Assembly: GCA_021813585.1 (NCBI GenBank)
Contig: JAKAJV010000052.1
Location: 1-36,690 of the forward strand
Direction of reading: 5' to 3'
DNA from: Bacteroidota bacterium
GTDB taxonomy: Bacteria; Bacteroidota; Ignavibacteria; Ignavibacteriales; Ignavibacteriaceae
Length of the DNA stretch: 36,690 nucleotides
The notes beneath the pieces are model-generated. The model was not told the origin of the DNA and did no database searches. It saw nothing but the letters and a program-made list of their open reading frames with translations. The position numbers were made by a program, and so were the translations under genes. This document shows positions 1-8,334 of the stretch, piece by piece (position 1 is the stretch's first letter; each line of letters opens with the position of its first letter).

Positions 1-1095
1 ATAGGCATAACAAGGATACACATGGAAGAGGATGCTGGCAAGTCCATTCACGACCAATCGTACGATACTCTGGTAGATGTAAACCGCTGCGGCGTTCCTT
101 TAATTGAGATTGTAAGCGAGCCGGATATGAGGAGCCCGTACGAAGCCTACCAGTACCTTACAAAAATAAGGCAGATTGTACAGTACCTTGGTATATGCGA
201 CGGGAATATGGAGGAAGGCTCTCTGCGGTGCGATGCCAATGTTTCGCTTAGATTAAAAGGAGAACAAAAGCTGGGCACCAAAACAGAAATTAAAAATATG
301 AACTCGTTCAAGAATGTTGAGAAAGCACTGGCGTTCGAAATAAACAGGCAGAAGGAATTACTTGAAGACGGCGGAACTGTTGTGCAGGAAACATTGTTAT
401 GGGATGCGGATCTTAACGAAGCTTACTCAATGAGGAGCAAAGAGGAAGCACACGATTACAGGTACTTCCCCGATCCCGATCTGGTACCGGTTATAGTTGA
501 TGATGTGTGGAAGAAGAAGATATCCGGCTTTTTACCGGAGCTGCCCGAGGCGAGAAAAGAAAGGCTCGTCACTCAATTCAACCTGCCGGAATATGATGCC
601 GAGATACTAACACAGTCAAAGTCTACTGCCGATTACTATGAAAAGGTTATCTCTGTTACCGACGATTATAAATCCGCCAGTAACTGGATAATGACTGACG
701 TGTTAAAAGTAATAAACGAAGAGAAGATGGATATAAAAGATTTTACCGTTACTCCGGAAAATTTAGGCGATCTGATCAATCTAATTAAGAGCGGCACAAT
801 AAGCAGTAAGATTGCGAAAGACATCTTCCCGGAAATGGTGAAGGAGAACAAAAGCCCTTCCGTAATCGTAAAAGAAAAGAACCTTGTTCAGATTTCCGAT
901 TCCTCCGAGATTGAAAAAGCTGTTGAAAAGATTTTGAATAATAACCCCGGCCAGGTTAAGCAGTACATAGGCGGAGAGGATAAGGTGTTCGGATTTTTTG
1001 TAGGCCAGGTTATGCGCGAGACAAAAGGCAAGGCCAATCCCAAAATTGTAAACGAGCTGTTAAAGAATAAGCTGGAAGTGTTAAAAAATAATTGA
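1..1095 (+). CDS. gatB: Aspartyl/glutamyl-tRNA amidotransferase subunit B, 5'-truncated
   Basis: GatB is the subunit of the GatCAB complex that phosphorylates the side chain of misacylated Glu-tRNA(Gln) or Asp-tRNA(Asn) before GatA-derived ammonia converts it to Gln or Asn. The reading frame is open from base 1 (IGITRIH leads straight into the first Met at 22), so the real start lies upstream of the window and about the last 364 residues are present. Visible family signatures are HMEEDAGKS, the VNRCGVPLIEIVSEPD stretch, EIKNMNSF and the HDYRYFPDPDL block; the C-terminal third (from about DDYKSASNW) is the helical YqeY-like tRNA-binding tail ending in KIVNELL. The next gene, lepB, follows after 29 bases, so co-transcription is likely. 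The catalytic N-terminus is not visible here, otherwise the identification is firm. Confidence 0.97.
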   Translation: MGITRIHMEEDAGKSIHDQSYDTLVDVNRCGVPLIEIVSEPDMRSPYEAYQYLTKIRQIVQYLGICDGNMEEGSLRCDANVSLRLKGEQKLGTKTEIKNMNSFKNVEKALAFEINRQKELLEDGGTVVQETLLWDADLNEAYSMRSKEEAHDYRYFPDPDLVPVIVDDVWKKKISGFLPELPEARKERLVTQFNLPEYDAEILTQSKSTADYYEKVISVTDDYKSASNWIMTDVLKVINEEKMDIKDFTVTPENLGDLINLIKSGTISSKIAKDIFPEMVKENKSPSVIVKEKNLVQISDSSEIEKAVEKILNNNPGQVKQYIGGEDKVFGFFVGQVMRETKGKANPKIVNELLKNKLEVLKNN

Positions 1096-1124
1096 TCAAA
1101 TTTTATATTATACCGGAGTAGGTT

Positions 1125-2060
1125 TTGGCGTTTAAAGATGAGGCGAAAAGATTCTTCGGAATAAAAACAGACGACGAGAAGAGAGAGCCCGAAACTCTAA
1201 AAGAGAAAGCCGTTGAGTTCGCTAAATCGCTTTTCTTTGCGGCAATCGCAGCGCTGTTCATTATAACATTTATAATTCAGAATACCAGGATACCTACCGG
1301 CTCGATGGAAGATACAATACTTGTAGGCGACTTTGTGCTGGTTAATAAATTTATTTACGGTTCCGAATCACCGAAGTATTTCCCATTTACCCAGATTGAA
1401 ATTCCTCACTTTAGGCTGCCTGCTCTTAAAGACCCGAAGCGAAACGATATTGTGGTATTCGAGTTTCCCGGCGACCGCGATCTGATTAAGGCAAGCACGC
1501 TAGGAATAAATTACGTTAAAAGATGCATCGGCATTCCCGGGGATACAATACAGATTATTAACAATGTTGTTTTTGTTAATCATAAGCAGTTCCCTATTCC
1601 ATCGCATATTCTTTACACCGATTATGTGCCGGTTCCTAAAGGAGCAATACGGCCGGATATTTTTCCCAGAGGCATGCCGTGGAATACCGAAAATTACGGG
1701 CCACTGATAGTACCGAAGAAAGGCTATACAATCCCTTTGAATACCGGCAATGTGCAGCAGTGGGAAATTACGATTGACAGAGAGTTCGGCAAGAGCGTAG
1801 TTGCCGTTAAAGACGGCGCCGTAACTATTGATGGTAAACCGGTTACATCATATACCTTTAAAAAGGATTATTATTTTATGATGGGCGATAACAGGGACCT
1901 TAGTTACGACAGCCGGTTCTGGGGCTTTGTACCTAGAGACAACATTGTTGCAGAGGCATCTATTATTTTATTCTCGTGGAACAGGGACATTCCCTTTACG
2001 GATTTTTTTAGACTAATAGGATCGATAAGGCCGGATAGAATACTGCTTCTATTGCACTAG
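1125..2060 (+). CDS. lepB: Signal peptidase I, first tandem copy
   Basis: Type I signal peptidase (family S26), which removes signal peptides from exported preproteins at the outer face of the inner membrane. The 311-residue protein has a cytosolic N-terminus, one membrane helix at about residues 35-52, the catalytic Ser60 in PTGSMEDT, the general-base Lys132 in YVKRCIG, and the box E motif GDNRD at 254-258 followed by SRFWGFVP. The start is TTG at 1125: a GGAG ribosome site sits at 1115-1118, six bases ahead, and there is no better ATG. The conserved box E usually reads GDNRDxSxDS; here it reads GDNRDLSYDS, slightly off consensus compared with the next copy. It lies 29 bases after gatB and 61 bases before a paralogue. 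Function is certain at family level; which substrates each copy takes is unknown. Confidence 0.96.
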   Translation: MAFKDEAKRFFGIKTDDEKREPETLKEKAVEFAKSLFFAAIAALFIITFIIQNTRIPTGSMEDTILVGDFVLVNKFIYGSESPKYFPFTQIEIPHFRLPALKDPKRNDIVVFEFPGDRDLIKASTLGINYVKRCIGIPGDTIQIINNVVFVNHKQFPIPSHILYTDYVPVPKGAIRPDIFPRGMPWNTENYGPLIVPKKGYTIPLNTGNVQQWEITIDREFGKSVVAVKDGAVTIDGKPVTSYTFKKDYYFMMGDNRDLSYDSRFWGFVPRDNIVAEASIILFSWNRDIPFTDFFRLIGSIRPDRILLLLH

Positions 2061-2121
2061 TAAATTTTAGTATGCGTTTTATTAGAAAAATTTTTATTAC
2101 ACAATCAGCTGGAGAAATAAA

Positions 2122-3057
2122 TTGTCGTTTAAGAACAGCGTTAAGAAATTCTTCGGTATAAAAACCGAAGAAGAAATAAAAAAGCAGAAGACTCCCAAAG
2201 AAAAAGTGAAAGAGTTTATTGAATCGCTGCTGTTTGCGGGTATAGCTGCGTTCTTTATTATAACCTTTATAGTTCAGAACACACGTATACCCACCGGGTC
2301 TATGGAAGATACTATTCTTGTAGGTGATTTTGTGCTAGTTAATAAATTCATTTACGGCCCCGAATCTCCCAAATATATACCGTTCACGCAAATTGAAATA
2401 CCTCATTTCAGACTGCCTGCTTTAAGGGATCCTCACAGGGGCGATATAGTCGTGTTCGAATTCCCCGGCATGCGTGATCAGGTTAAAGCAGACGAGCTTG
2501 GCGTTAACTATGTTAAAAGATGCATCGGCACTCCCGGGGACACAGTGCAGGTTATTCATAACGTAGTTTACGTTAACCATAAAATGTTTCCGGTACCTTC
2601 GCATATAAAATATCTAAGCGAATACGAAACTCCGCCTGGAACTATAAATCCCAGAATATTCCCTAAAGGTATGCCCTGGAACGAAGACAACTACGGCCCG
2701 ATTGTAATCCCTAAAAAGGGATACAAGATCCGTTTGGATACCAGCAATGTTGAGCAGTGGGAAATTACGATTGACAGGGAATACGGCAGACGAGTAGTAG
2801 CTGTTAAAGACGGGGTTGTTACTATTGAAGGCAAGCCTGTTACCTCTTATACTTTCAAAAAGGACTATTACTTTATGATGGGAGATAACAGGGACGACAG
2901 CCTTGACAGCCGGTTCTGGGGATTTGTTCCAAGAGATAATGTAGAAGGCGAGGCGTTTATTACTCTGTTCTCGTGGGACAGAGATATTCCTTTTACAGAC
3001 TTTTTCAGATTGATCGGATCAATCAGACCGGACAGGATACTGCTTTTGTTACATTGA
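2122..3057 (+). CDS. lepB: Signal peptidase I, second tandem copy
   Basis: Second type I signal peptidase, also 311 residues and aligning to the first copy without a single gap; a hand count gives 237 identical residues (76%). The catalytic Ser60, Lys132 and box E GDNRD at 254-258 are all retained, and box E here matches the consensus better (GDNRDDSLDS). The cytosolic tail at residues 15-35 and the segment at about 161-180 differ most. The start is again TTG (2122), preceded by GGAG at 2111-2114. Both copies keep every catalytic residue, so neither looks like a decaying duplicate. The gene probably shares a transcript with gatB and the first lepB. The gap after it (3058-3237) holds no recognisable gene, only a weak 5-bp hairpin at 3116-3128. 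Confidence 0.96.
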   Translation: MSFKNSVKKFFGIKTEEEIKKQKTPKEKVKEFIESLLFAGIAAFFIITFIVQNTRIPTGSMEDTILVGDFVLVNKFIYGPESPKYIPFTQIEIPHFRLPALRDPHRGDIVVFEFPGMRDQVKADELGVNYVKRCIGTPGDTVQVIHNVVYVNHKMFPVPSHIKYLSEYETPPGTINPRIFPKGMPWNEDNYGPIVIPKKGYKIRLDTSNVEQWEITIDREYGRRVVAVKDGVVTIEGKPVTSYTFKKDYYFMMGDNRDDSLDSRFWGFVPRDNVEGEAFITLFSWDRDIPFTDFFRLIGSIRPDRILLLLH

Positions 3058-3240
3058 AATTATAGAATAAATATCTTAAAATACATTGTCCAATTTGCGG
3101 TAATATCCTAATCCAGCCGTAGTACGGCCGGCAAATGTAATCATTAAAACTTCCGGCGATTATTTTTCAGGTAAGAATTTATTAGTTAGATAAGACAGGC
3201 TAAAGGACTGCCGTTTTTTTCCGAACATGCAAAGGATATG

Positions 3241-4503
3241 ATGAATATATTAAATATAGAATACGACAAATATAAATTGAACAACGGGATGGAGGTTATA
3301 CTTTATAAGGACGGCGCACTCCCGCTTGTTGCATCCAACATCTGGTTCAAGGTTGGCTCGTCTAATGAGAAAAGAGGCAAGACGGGTATCGCTCACCTGT
3401 TCGAGCATATGATGTTCCAGGGCTCGGAGAACGTACCTAAAGAGATGCACTTTAAGTTTATACAGGAAGCTGGCGGCAGCCTTAACGGATCGACCAGCTT
3501 CGACAGGACGAACTATTACGAAAAGGTCCCTTCCAACTTTCTGGAATTAATTTTATGGCTTGAATCCGACAGGATGGGATTTTTCCTTCCGGCACTTACG
3601 CAGGAAAAGCTGGATAACCAGATAGGCGTTGTTAAGAACGAAAGACAGGAAAGATACGATAACCAGCCGTACGGGCTATCGTGGGAAATCTTATTATCAA
3701 ATTTGTTCAATCAAAACCACCCGTATAGCTGGCCTACTATCGGGTTTATGAATGACATTACCGCCTATACCTTACGCGATGTTTCCGAGTTCTTTACAAA
3801 ATATTATTCTCCTGCAAATGCTTCGCTGGTAGTTGCGGGAGACTTTGAAAAGGAAAAGACCAAGGAGCTTATCGAAAAATATTTCGGCAACCTGCCCTCA
3901 AACAATCATCTTGGTAAACCGGGCTTGCCGCTGAACATTTTAAGCGAAAACAAATTAATAATACATCCCGATAACGTTCAGCTTGAAAGGCTTTACCTTG
4001 CCTGGCACTCGGACGTTGCCTACAGCGATGACGATGCCGAGCTGGATATACTTTCCGATATTTTAACCGGCTCAAAAAACTCAAGGCTGTATAAAAACCT
4101 TGTGTTCGAAAAGGAAATCGCACAGGATATAACCGCATTCCAGTTCTCCGGCAAGCTGGCCGGCTTTTATATTATAGTTGCAACTGCTAGGCCGGGCGTT
4201 AAATGCGAGCATCTGAAAGCGGAAATATTAAATGAACTCGATTCCGTTAGAAAAAACGGAGTTACTTCCAAAGAGCTTGTAAAATCAAAAAACGGGATTA
4301 AGTCAGGCTTTATCTTTTCAATGCAGAATATCGATTCGCTTGCAGACCAGATAAATTCTTATAACTTTTTCTTAAACGAACCAAACTCATTTAACTACGA
4401 CCTAAAGAGATATGAGGGAATCCGGAACGAAGGCATAAAGAACGCAGCCGAGAAATATTTAACAAAGCCTTACGTGGAGCTACATATAATACCGAATAAA
4501 TAA
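3241..4503 (+). CDS. M16-family zinc peptidase, catalytic subunit
   Basis: Pitrilysin/insulinase-type (M16B-like) metallopeptidase of about 420 residues. The inverted zinc motif HxxEH is intact as HLFEH (residues about 52-56), with the third ligand Glu about 78 residues later in VVKNERQ. In the C-terminal domain the usual arginine/tyrosine pair is incomplete: the segment reads SRLYKNLVFEKEIAQDITAF, with Asp where the Tyr is normally found. Two consecutive ATG codons exist (3238 and 3241); an AGGA at 3233-3236 is only one base from the first, so the second is the better start. The in-frame TAG at 3187 with no other start codon in between excludes a signal peptide upstream, so the protein is probably cytoplasmic. 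It is followed after 13 bases by a paralogue lacking the zinc motif, and the two probably form a heterodimer. Confidence 0.92.
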   Translation: MNILNIEYDKYKLNNGMEVILYKDGALPLVASNIWFKVGSSNEKRGKTGIAHLFEHMMFQGSENVPKEMHFKFIQEAGGSLNGSTSFDRTNYYEKVPSNFLELILWLESDRMGFFLPALTQEKLDNQIGVVKNERQERYDNQPYGLSWEILLSNLFNQNHPYSWPTIGFMNDITAYTLRDVSEFFTKYYSPANASLVVAGDFEKEKTKELIEKYFGNLPSNNHLGKPGLPLNILSENKLIIHPDNVQLERLYLAWHSDVAYSDDDAELDILSDILTGSKNSRLYKNLVFEKEIAQDITAFQFSGKLAGFYIIVATARPGVKCEHLKAEILNELDSVRKNGVTSKELVKSKNGIKSGFIFSMQNIDSLADQINSYNFFLNEPNSFNYDLKRYEGIRNEGIKNAAEKYLTKPYVELHIIPNK

Positions 4504-4516
4504 TGAAAGAGACTCT

Positions 4517-5884
4517 ATGATTTTGTTGAACAGGAGCGTTAAGCCGAAATCGGCGGAAGAAATTAATTTTTCTCTGCCGCAGCTTGAAAAGCTCAAACTG
4601 GAGAACGGGCTTGAAGTTTATTTTATAAAAAAAGATAAACTGCCCATTCTGCAGTTCGATCTTGTAATCAGCTCCGGCAGCATCTGCGATCTGCCGGGAA
4701 AGAAAGGGCTTTCAAACTTATTTGCCATGACGGTTGATGAAGGCGCCGGAGATTTTGATGCGCTTGCTTTAAGCGATGAATTCGATTCTCTGGGCTCAAA
4801 CTTTAGTGTGTACAGCAGCCAGGATTATACCTACTTCGGTCTGCAAACTCTCAAAGAGCATTTTAAAAGATCGCTTGAACTGATGGGCACGGTATTAACA
4901 AAGCCGCATTTTAACGATAAAGACTTCGAACGCGAGCAAAGAAAAATAATTACCCGGCTCTTACAAATTAAAGATGAGCCGGATGAGATTGCCGACTCAG
5001 TATTCGAGCGGAATTTATTCGGCAGCTTAAATCCCTACGCGTACCAGGTTGCAGGCTATGAAAGCGATGTTAGGAATATAAGCACAAAAGATATTAAGGA
5101 ATTTTACAAGACTTACATAACTCCCGGCAATTCGGTCTTAATTGTTGTCGGCAATTCCAATGTTGAAGAACTTGAAGAAGCGCTTAACCGTTATTTAAAT
5201 GATTGGAAGGCCGGCCCGGCAAATCAAATAGAAATCAATTGGGCTAGAGACATCTTGCCTTCTCTTTATATTTTTGATAAGAAGGATTCCGTACAAACCG
5301 AAATTAGGGCGGGGCACTTATCAACAAAGAGAAACGACGTCGATTATTTTCCGAAGACAATTTTAAATACGATTCTAGGCGGCCAGTTTACAAGCAGGAT
5401 CAACCTTAATTTAAGAGAGAATAAAGGATACACTTACGGCGCTCTGTCCAGGTTCAATTATTTTAAATATGAATCTTATTTCGGCGTCTCAACATCCGTG
5501 GGAACTGAGAATACCGGCAGCGCCTTAAACGAGATTTTTAATGAGCTGAAGGGAATAAAGAACGGCGTGCTGCCCAGCGAGCTTGATTTTGCAAAGTCCT
5601 CGCTTATAAGAAAATTCCCGTCCAGCTTCGAAACGTATAAGCAAATAGCTGCTAACCTTACCGGCATGGTCGTTCATTCGCTGCCTGATGATTATTTTAA
5701 TACGTACATCGACAACATTAAGAATGTTACGCTTGACGATGTTAATTCGGCTGTAAAATATATCTCGCCGGAAAACTCTACAGTTGTACTGGTGGGAGAA
5801 AAAGAAAAAATTATTCCGCAGCTAGGCGATGACTGGAGAGACATGATTATAGAAGTGGATATTGAAGGTAAGCCTTTGAAATGA
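4517..5884 (+). CDS. M16-family peptidase, non-catalytic partner subunit
   Basis: A 455-residue M16 homologue in which the zinc-binding site is gone: where the family has GLxHxxEHM, this protein reads GLSNLFAMT, so the ligands His, Glu and His are replaced by Asn67, Ala70 and Met71. The C-terminal half keeps the substrate-binding R/Y pair, Arg300 and Tyr307 in NLRENKGYTYG, which the upstream protein lacks in part. In known two-subunit M16B enzymes one subunit gives the zinc site and the other the R/Y pair; this gene pair matches that pattern. Start ATG at 4517 follows a GAAAGAG purine run at 4505-4511. No signal peptide is visible. The 3' end overlaps the convergent gene on the opposite strand by 38 bases. 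Confidence 0.9.
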   Translation: MILLNRSVKPKSAEEINFSLPQLEKLKLENGLEVYFIKKDKLPILQFDLVISSGSICDLPGKKGLSNLFAMTVDEGAGDFDALALSDEFDSLGSNFSVYSSQDYTYFGLQTLKEHFKRSLELMGTVLTKPHFNDKDFEREQRKIITRLLQIKDEPDEIADSVFERNLFGSLNPYAYQVAGYESDVRNISTKDIKEFYKTYITPGNSVLIVVGNSNVEELEEALNRYLNDWKAGPANQIEINWARDILPSLYIFDKKDSVQTEIRAGHLSTKRNDVDYFPKTILNTILGGQFTSRINLNLRENKGYTYGALSRFNYFKYESYFGVSTSVGTENTGSALNEIFNELKGIKNGVLPSELDFAKSSLIRKFPSSFETYKQIAANLTGMVVHSLPDDYFNTYIDNIKNVTLDDVNSAVKYISPENSTVVLVGEKEKIIPQLGDDWRDMIIEVDIEGKPLK

Positions 5885-6881
5885 TAACTGAAGGATTGAC
5901 AAACTTGTATCCTATTTTTATCAAGCTGAAGATTTTGGGTCTCAGAAGCACAAAGTCGTCGGCGTTAACCATAACGATTTTTTCGTCTCCCGTCCTGGTT
6001 GGTTTTACAATATCCCAAAGTTGAGAGCTTACTTCCCCGGCGCCGCCTTCTTCAATCTGAATAAAAGAACTTTCCCTTATCAAATTTATTTTTCTCTTGG
6101 CGAACTCGTCCTTTATAAACGGATAAGCCGGAGAATTGTAGAGACCGGAGTTATCGTCAATAATATAAAACAAAGCATCGGGGAATGCGCCGATTATTGA
6201 ACGGATAACCAGCTTAATCCTGTTCCTTGTAAATCCGCCGCTCAGCTTGTAGTCGAGGTCCTTAATGTCGTCGTTCAGCAATACTGCATATTCCTTACGG
6301 TTATTCAACAGGCTGTCTGAAACAGCGATTGCATTTTGAGAAGGCAGAAGTATTGCGGCAAAGGTCTGTGGAAATTCTATCAGCGCATCCATATCCTTTT
6401 TCTTCAGCAATTCCAGGCCTTTAACCAGTATACCAATGCTTCCCGCGTTCCTATAAATATTTTCATCATAGTTAAAAACGGCAGAAATTACCGGCCTGTT
6501 ATCCGAATTAATTTTTAAGACTGTCTCACTCCCGGTTTTCTCCTCGGTACATGCCAGCTTTACATTGGAGGTAATATATGCGTCGTATATTTCCGAGACA
6601 ACGACAGGTATCGGCAGGTCTTTCGGAATGTTCACGGAATAATTATAATCGCTGCTGCCGGACTTTTTATTTCTCAAGAGCGTTATCCAGTCTTTTTTAA
6701 GTCCAAAGTCGTTTAGAGCGCCGAGGAATTTTGCGTTAACAATATCGGGACTAACATTCTCAAGCTTTGCATTTACCGGCTTAACGGAAAATTTTGAAGC
6801 GATAATGTTTGCAACAACCAACAGCACCGCAAGCATAAATAATATTTGAATTATTTTTTGTTTGATACCGGATATATTCAT
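5847..6881 (-). CDS. Membrane-anchored protein, possibly a degenerate polysaccharide deacetylase-2 family member
   Basis: A 344-residue protein with one N-terminal membrane helix (about residues 9-28) and a long extracytoplasmic part; I do not recognise it firmly. The order of motifs recalls the divergent polysaccharide deacetylase family (NodB-like fold, formerly DUF610): a strand ending FNYDENIY (about 136-143) where the family has IIDDxG, then TFAAILLPSQNA (173-184) where it has vTFAxLPxxp, EYAVLLNDD (197-205) where it has EvLLHxPM, FPDALFYIIDDNSGLY (233-248) for the GxNNHMGS block, and a late IVMVNADD...FSLIKIGYKFVNPSVII for the IGHP...GxxFVxxS block. The His and Asp residues of the active family are mostly replaced, so it would be catalytically inactive if related. 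It is the last gene of the truA cluster (29 bases after the crotonase gene) and overlaps the M16 gene tail to tail. Confidence 0.75.
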   Translation of the reverse strand: MNISGIKQKIIQILFMLAVLLVVANIIASKFSVKPVNAKLENVSPDIVNAKFLGALNDFGLKKDWITLLRNKKSGSSDYNYSVNIPKDLPIPVVVSEIYDAYITSNVKLACTEEKTGSETVLKINSDNRPVISAVFNYDENIYRNAGSIGILVKGLELLKKKDMDALIEFPQTFAAILLPSQNAIAVSDSLLNNRKEYAVLLNDDIKDLDYKLSGGFTRNRIKLVIRSIIGAFPDALFYIIDDNSGLYNSPAYPFIKDEFAKRKINLIRESSFIQIEEGGAGEVSSQLWDIVKPTRTGDEKIVMVNADDFVLLRPKIFSLIKIGYKFVNPSVIISKAYLQYPLL

Positions 6882-6910
6882 TGATTTAAAGCAGAGTGAT
6901 AATCAAGAGT

Positions 6911-7693
6911 TTACCTATTCTTAAAAGCCGGTTTTCTTTTCTCAAGGAAAGCTGAAGTGCCTTCTTTAAAATCTTCGGTGCCGCAGCATAGGGCAAAAAG
7001 GCTGGCTTCATAATTCTGCCCTTCCCTCTCAGAGACTTCATCGGCAATGTTAACGGCTTTTACCGCCAGCCTAACCGCATTCTGCGCTTTGGATGCAATT
7101 TTAATTCCCATCTCTACAGCCCTTGTAATTAATTCCGGCTGCGGGTAAATTTTATTTACAAGTCCTATCCTAAAGGCTTCCCCGGCGTCAATCATGTCGC
7201 CGGTTAAAATAATTTCCATTGCCCTGCCGGAACCAACCAGCCTAGTCAATCTTTGAGTTCCGCCGTAACCGGGAATAATTCCAAGGTTAACTTCGGGCTG
7301 GCCGAATTTAGCATTGGGCGAAGCAATGCGTATATGGCAGGCTAGCGCAAGCTCGCAGCCGCCGCCAAGAGCAAAGCCGTTTACTGCGGCAATAACTGGC
7401 TTGCTCATATTGGATATTAAATTAAAAGCCTCCTGACCGTTCTCTGAAAAAGCCTTCGCGCTTATCATATCCAGCTTGCTAAGCTCGGATATATCGGCTC
7501 CGGCAACAAACGCCTTTTCCCCGCTGCCGGTTAATACAATAACCGAAACCTGGCTGTTTGAATTCAGGCCGGTAAAGATTTCCTTCAGTTCGTCCAGGGT
7601 TTTTAAATTCAATGCGTTAAGCTTATCCGGACGGTTAAGCGTAACTATTGCAGCCGGTCCGTTAATTTCCAACAATAAATTCTGATATGACAT
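6911..7693 (-). CDS. Enoyl-CoA hydratase / crotonase-family protein
   Basis: A 260-residue crotonase that hydrates trans-2-enoyl-CoA, as in beta-oxidation or butyryl-CoA pathways. The CoA oxyanion-hole segments are present (AFVAGADISEL at 61-71 and FALGGGCELAL), and both catalytic glutamates are in place: Glu114 in GGCEL and Glu134 in FGQPEVNLG, with the 20-residue spacing typical of true hydratases. The IPGYGGTQRL motif follows. This argues for hydratase activity rather than an isomerase or a dead paralogue, though short-chain 3-hydroxybutyryl-CoA dehydratase cannot be separated from general enoyl-CoA hydratase by eye. The start ATG (7693) is preceded by a GAGGT site. It lies 11 bases after the barrel-protein gene in the truA cluster; no other fatty-acid gene is adjacent. 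Confidence 0.93.
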   Translation of the reverse strand: MSYQNLLLEINGPAAIVTLNRPDKLNALNLKTLDELKEIFTGLNSNSQVSVIVLTGSGEKAFVAGADISELSKLDMISAKAFSENGQEAFNLISNMSKPVIAAVNGFALGGGCELALACHIRIASPNAKFGQPEVNLGIIPGYGGTQRLTRLVGSGRAMEIILTGDMIDAGEAFRIGLVNKIYPQPELITRAVEMGIKIASKAQNAVRLAVKAVNIADEVSEREGQNYEASLFALCCGTEDFKEGTSAFLEKRKPAFKNR

Positions 7694-7704
7694 ATTTACC
7701 TCAT

Positions 7705-8295
7705 TTATAAACTTATGTACAAAGGAAGCCGTACTCTCAGGTCAACCGATAAATATTGATTAGTATAAGTATAATGGTAAGACGCAACCACTTCCATCAT
7801 AAACATCGAGATGCCTGCCCCGGCGCTGAAACCGATTTTAGAATTATCCTCGATATAATTACTCTTGCCTGTCGCCGGCTTAAATTGATGCAGCTTTTCG
7901 AAATAGGTATAGTCGGCAGATACTTCAACTATCGGCATAAAAAGCACAATATTCTCAACCAACGGTGGAAAGAAATATCTTACTCCCAGATCCACGGGCA
8001 GCGCCCTGGTAAAGTAGTTCGAATAATCGGTAACTTCGTAAAACTGCTGGCTGCCGGGAAACTGATCGAATCCAACTTTGGCAAAAACAAAGAACGGCAG
8101 ATACTGATCGTCGGTGTAGGACAGCTCTACGTTAAAGCCGTAACCCAGATCGGTTGAATTGGCAAAGTACCCTAAGGGAAGTCTGGGGCCCACATCAAAT
8201 GCAATGAACAGTCCTCTTGCCTTATCAACAGGAGTGCTTTGAGGAAAGACATTGCAAGCGAAAACCAGTATTAAAAATAAGAGTAATTTTTTCAT
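7705..8295 (-). CDS. Small outer-membrane beta-barrel-like protein, unknown function
   Basis: A 196-residue protein with a clear Sec signal peptide: MKK, a hydrophobic core LLLFLILVFA and a likely cleavage near VFPQ-ST at residue 19, in the style common in Bacteroidota. The Cys at residue 14 lies within the hydrophobic core without a convincing lipobox, so a lipoprotein is unlikely. The mature part is rich in alternating aromatic and polar residues (YTDDQYLPFFVFAKVGF, VEVSADYTYF, VASYHYTYTNQYLSVDLRVRL), typical of amphipathic strands of an 8- to 10-stranded barrel, and ends in a short hydrophobic LPLYISL tail like a barrel assembly signal. I cannot name a family. The gene sits between a polytopic membrane protein gene (39 bases upstream) and the crotonase gene. 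Confidence 0.8.
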   Translation of the reverse strand: MKKLLLFLILVFACNVFPQSTPVDKARGLFIAFDVGPRLPLGYFANSTDLGYGFNVELSYTDDQYLPFFVFAKVGFDQFPGSQQFYEVTDYSNYFTRALPVDLGVRYFFPPLVENIVLFMPIVEVSADYTYFEKLHQFKPATGKSNYIEDNSKIGFSAGAGISMFMMEVVASYHYTYTNQYLSVDLRVRLPLYISL

Positions 8296-8334
8296 TATAA
8301 AGGATAAACGGAATTAACGCTTTAAAATACAAAA

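Noticed and set aside
3116-3128. GCCGT-AGT-ACGGC hairpin ahead of the M16 genes
   Set aside because: A 5-bp stem with a 3-base loop and no T run is too weak to call a terminator or regulatory element.
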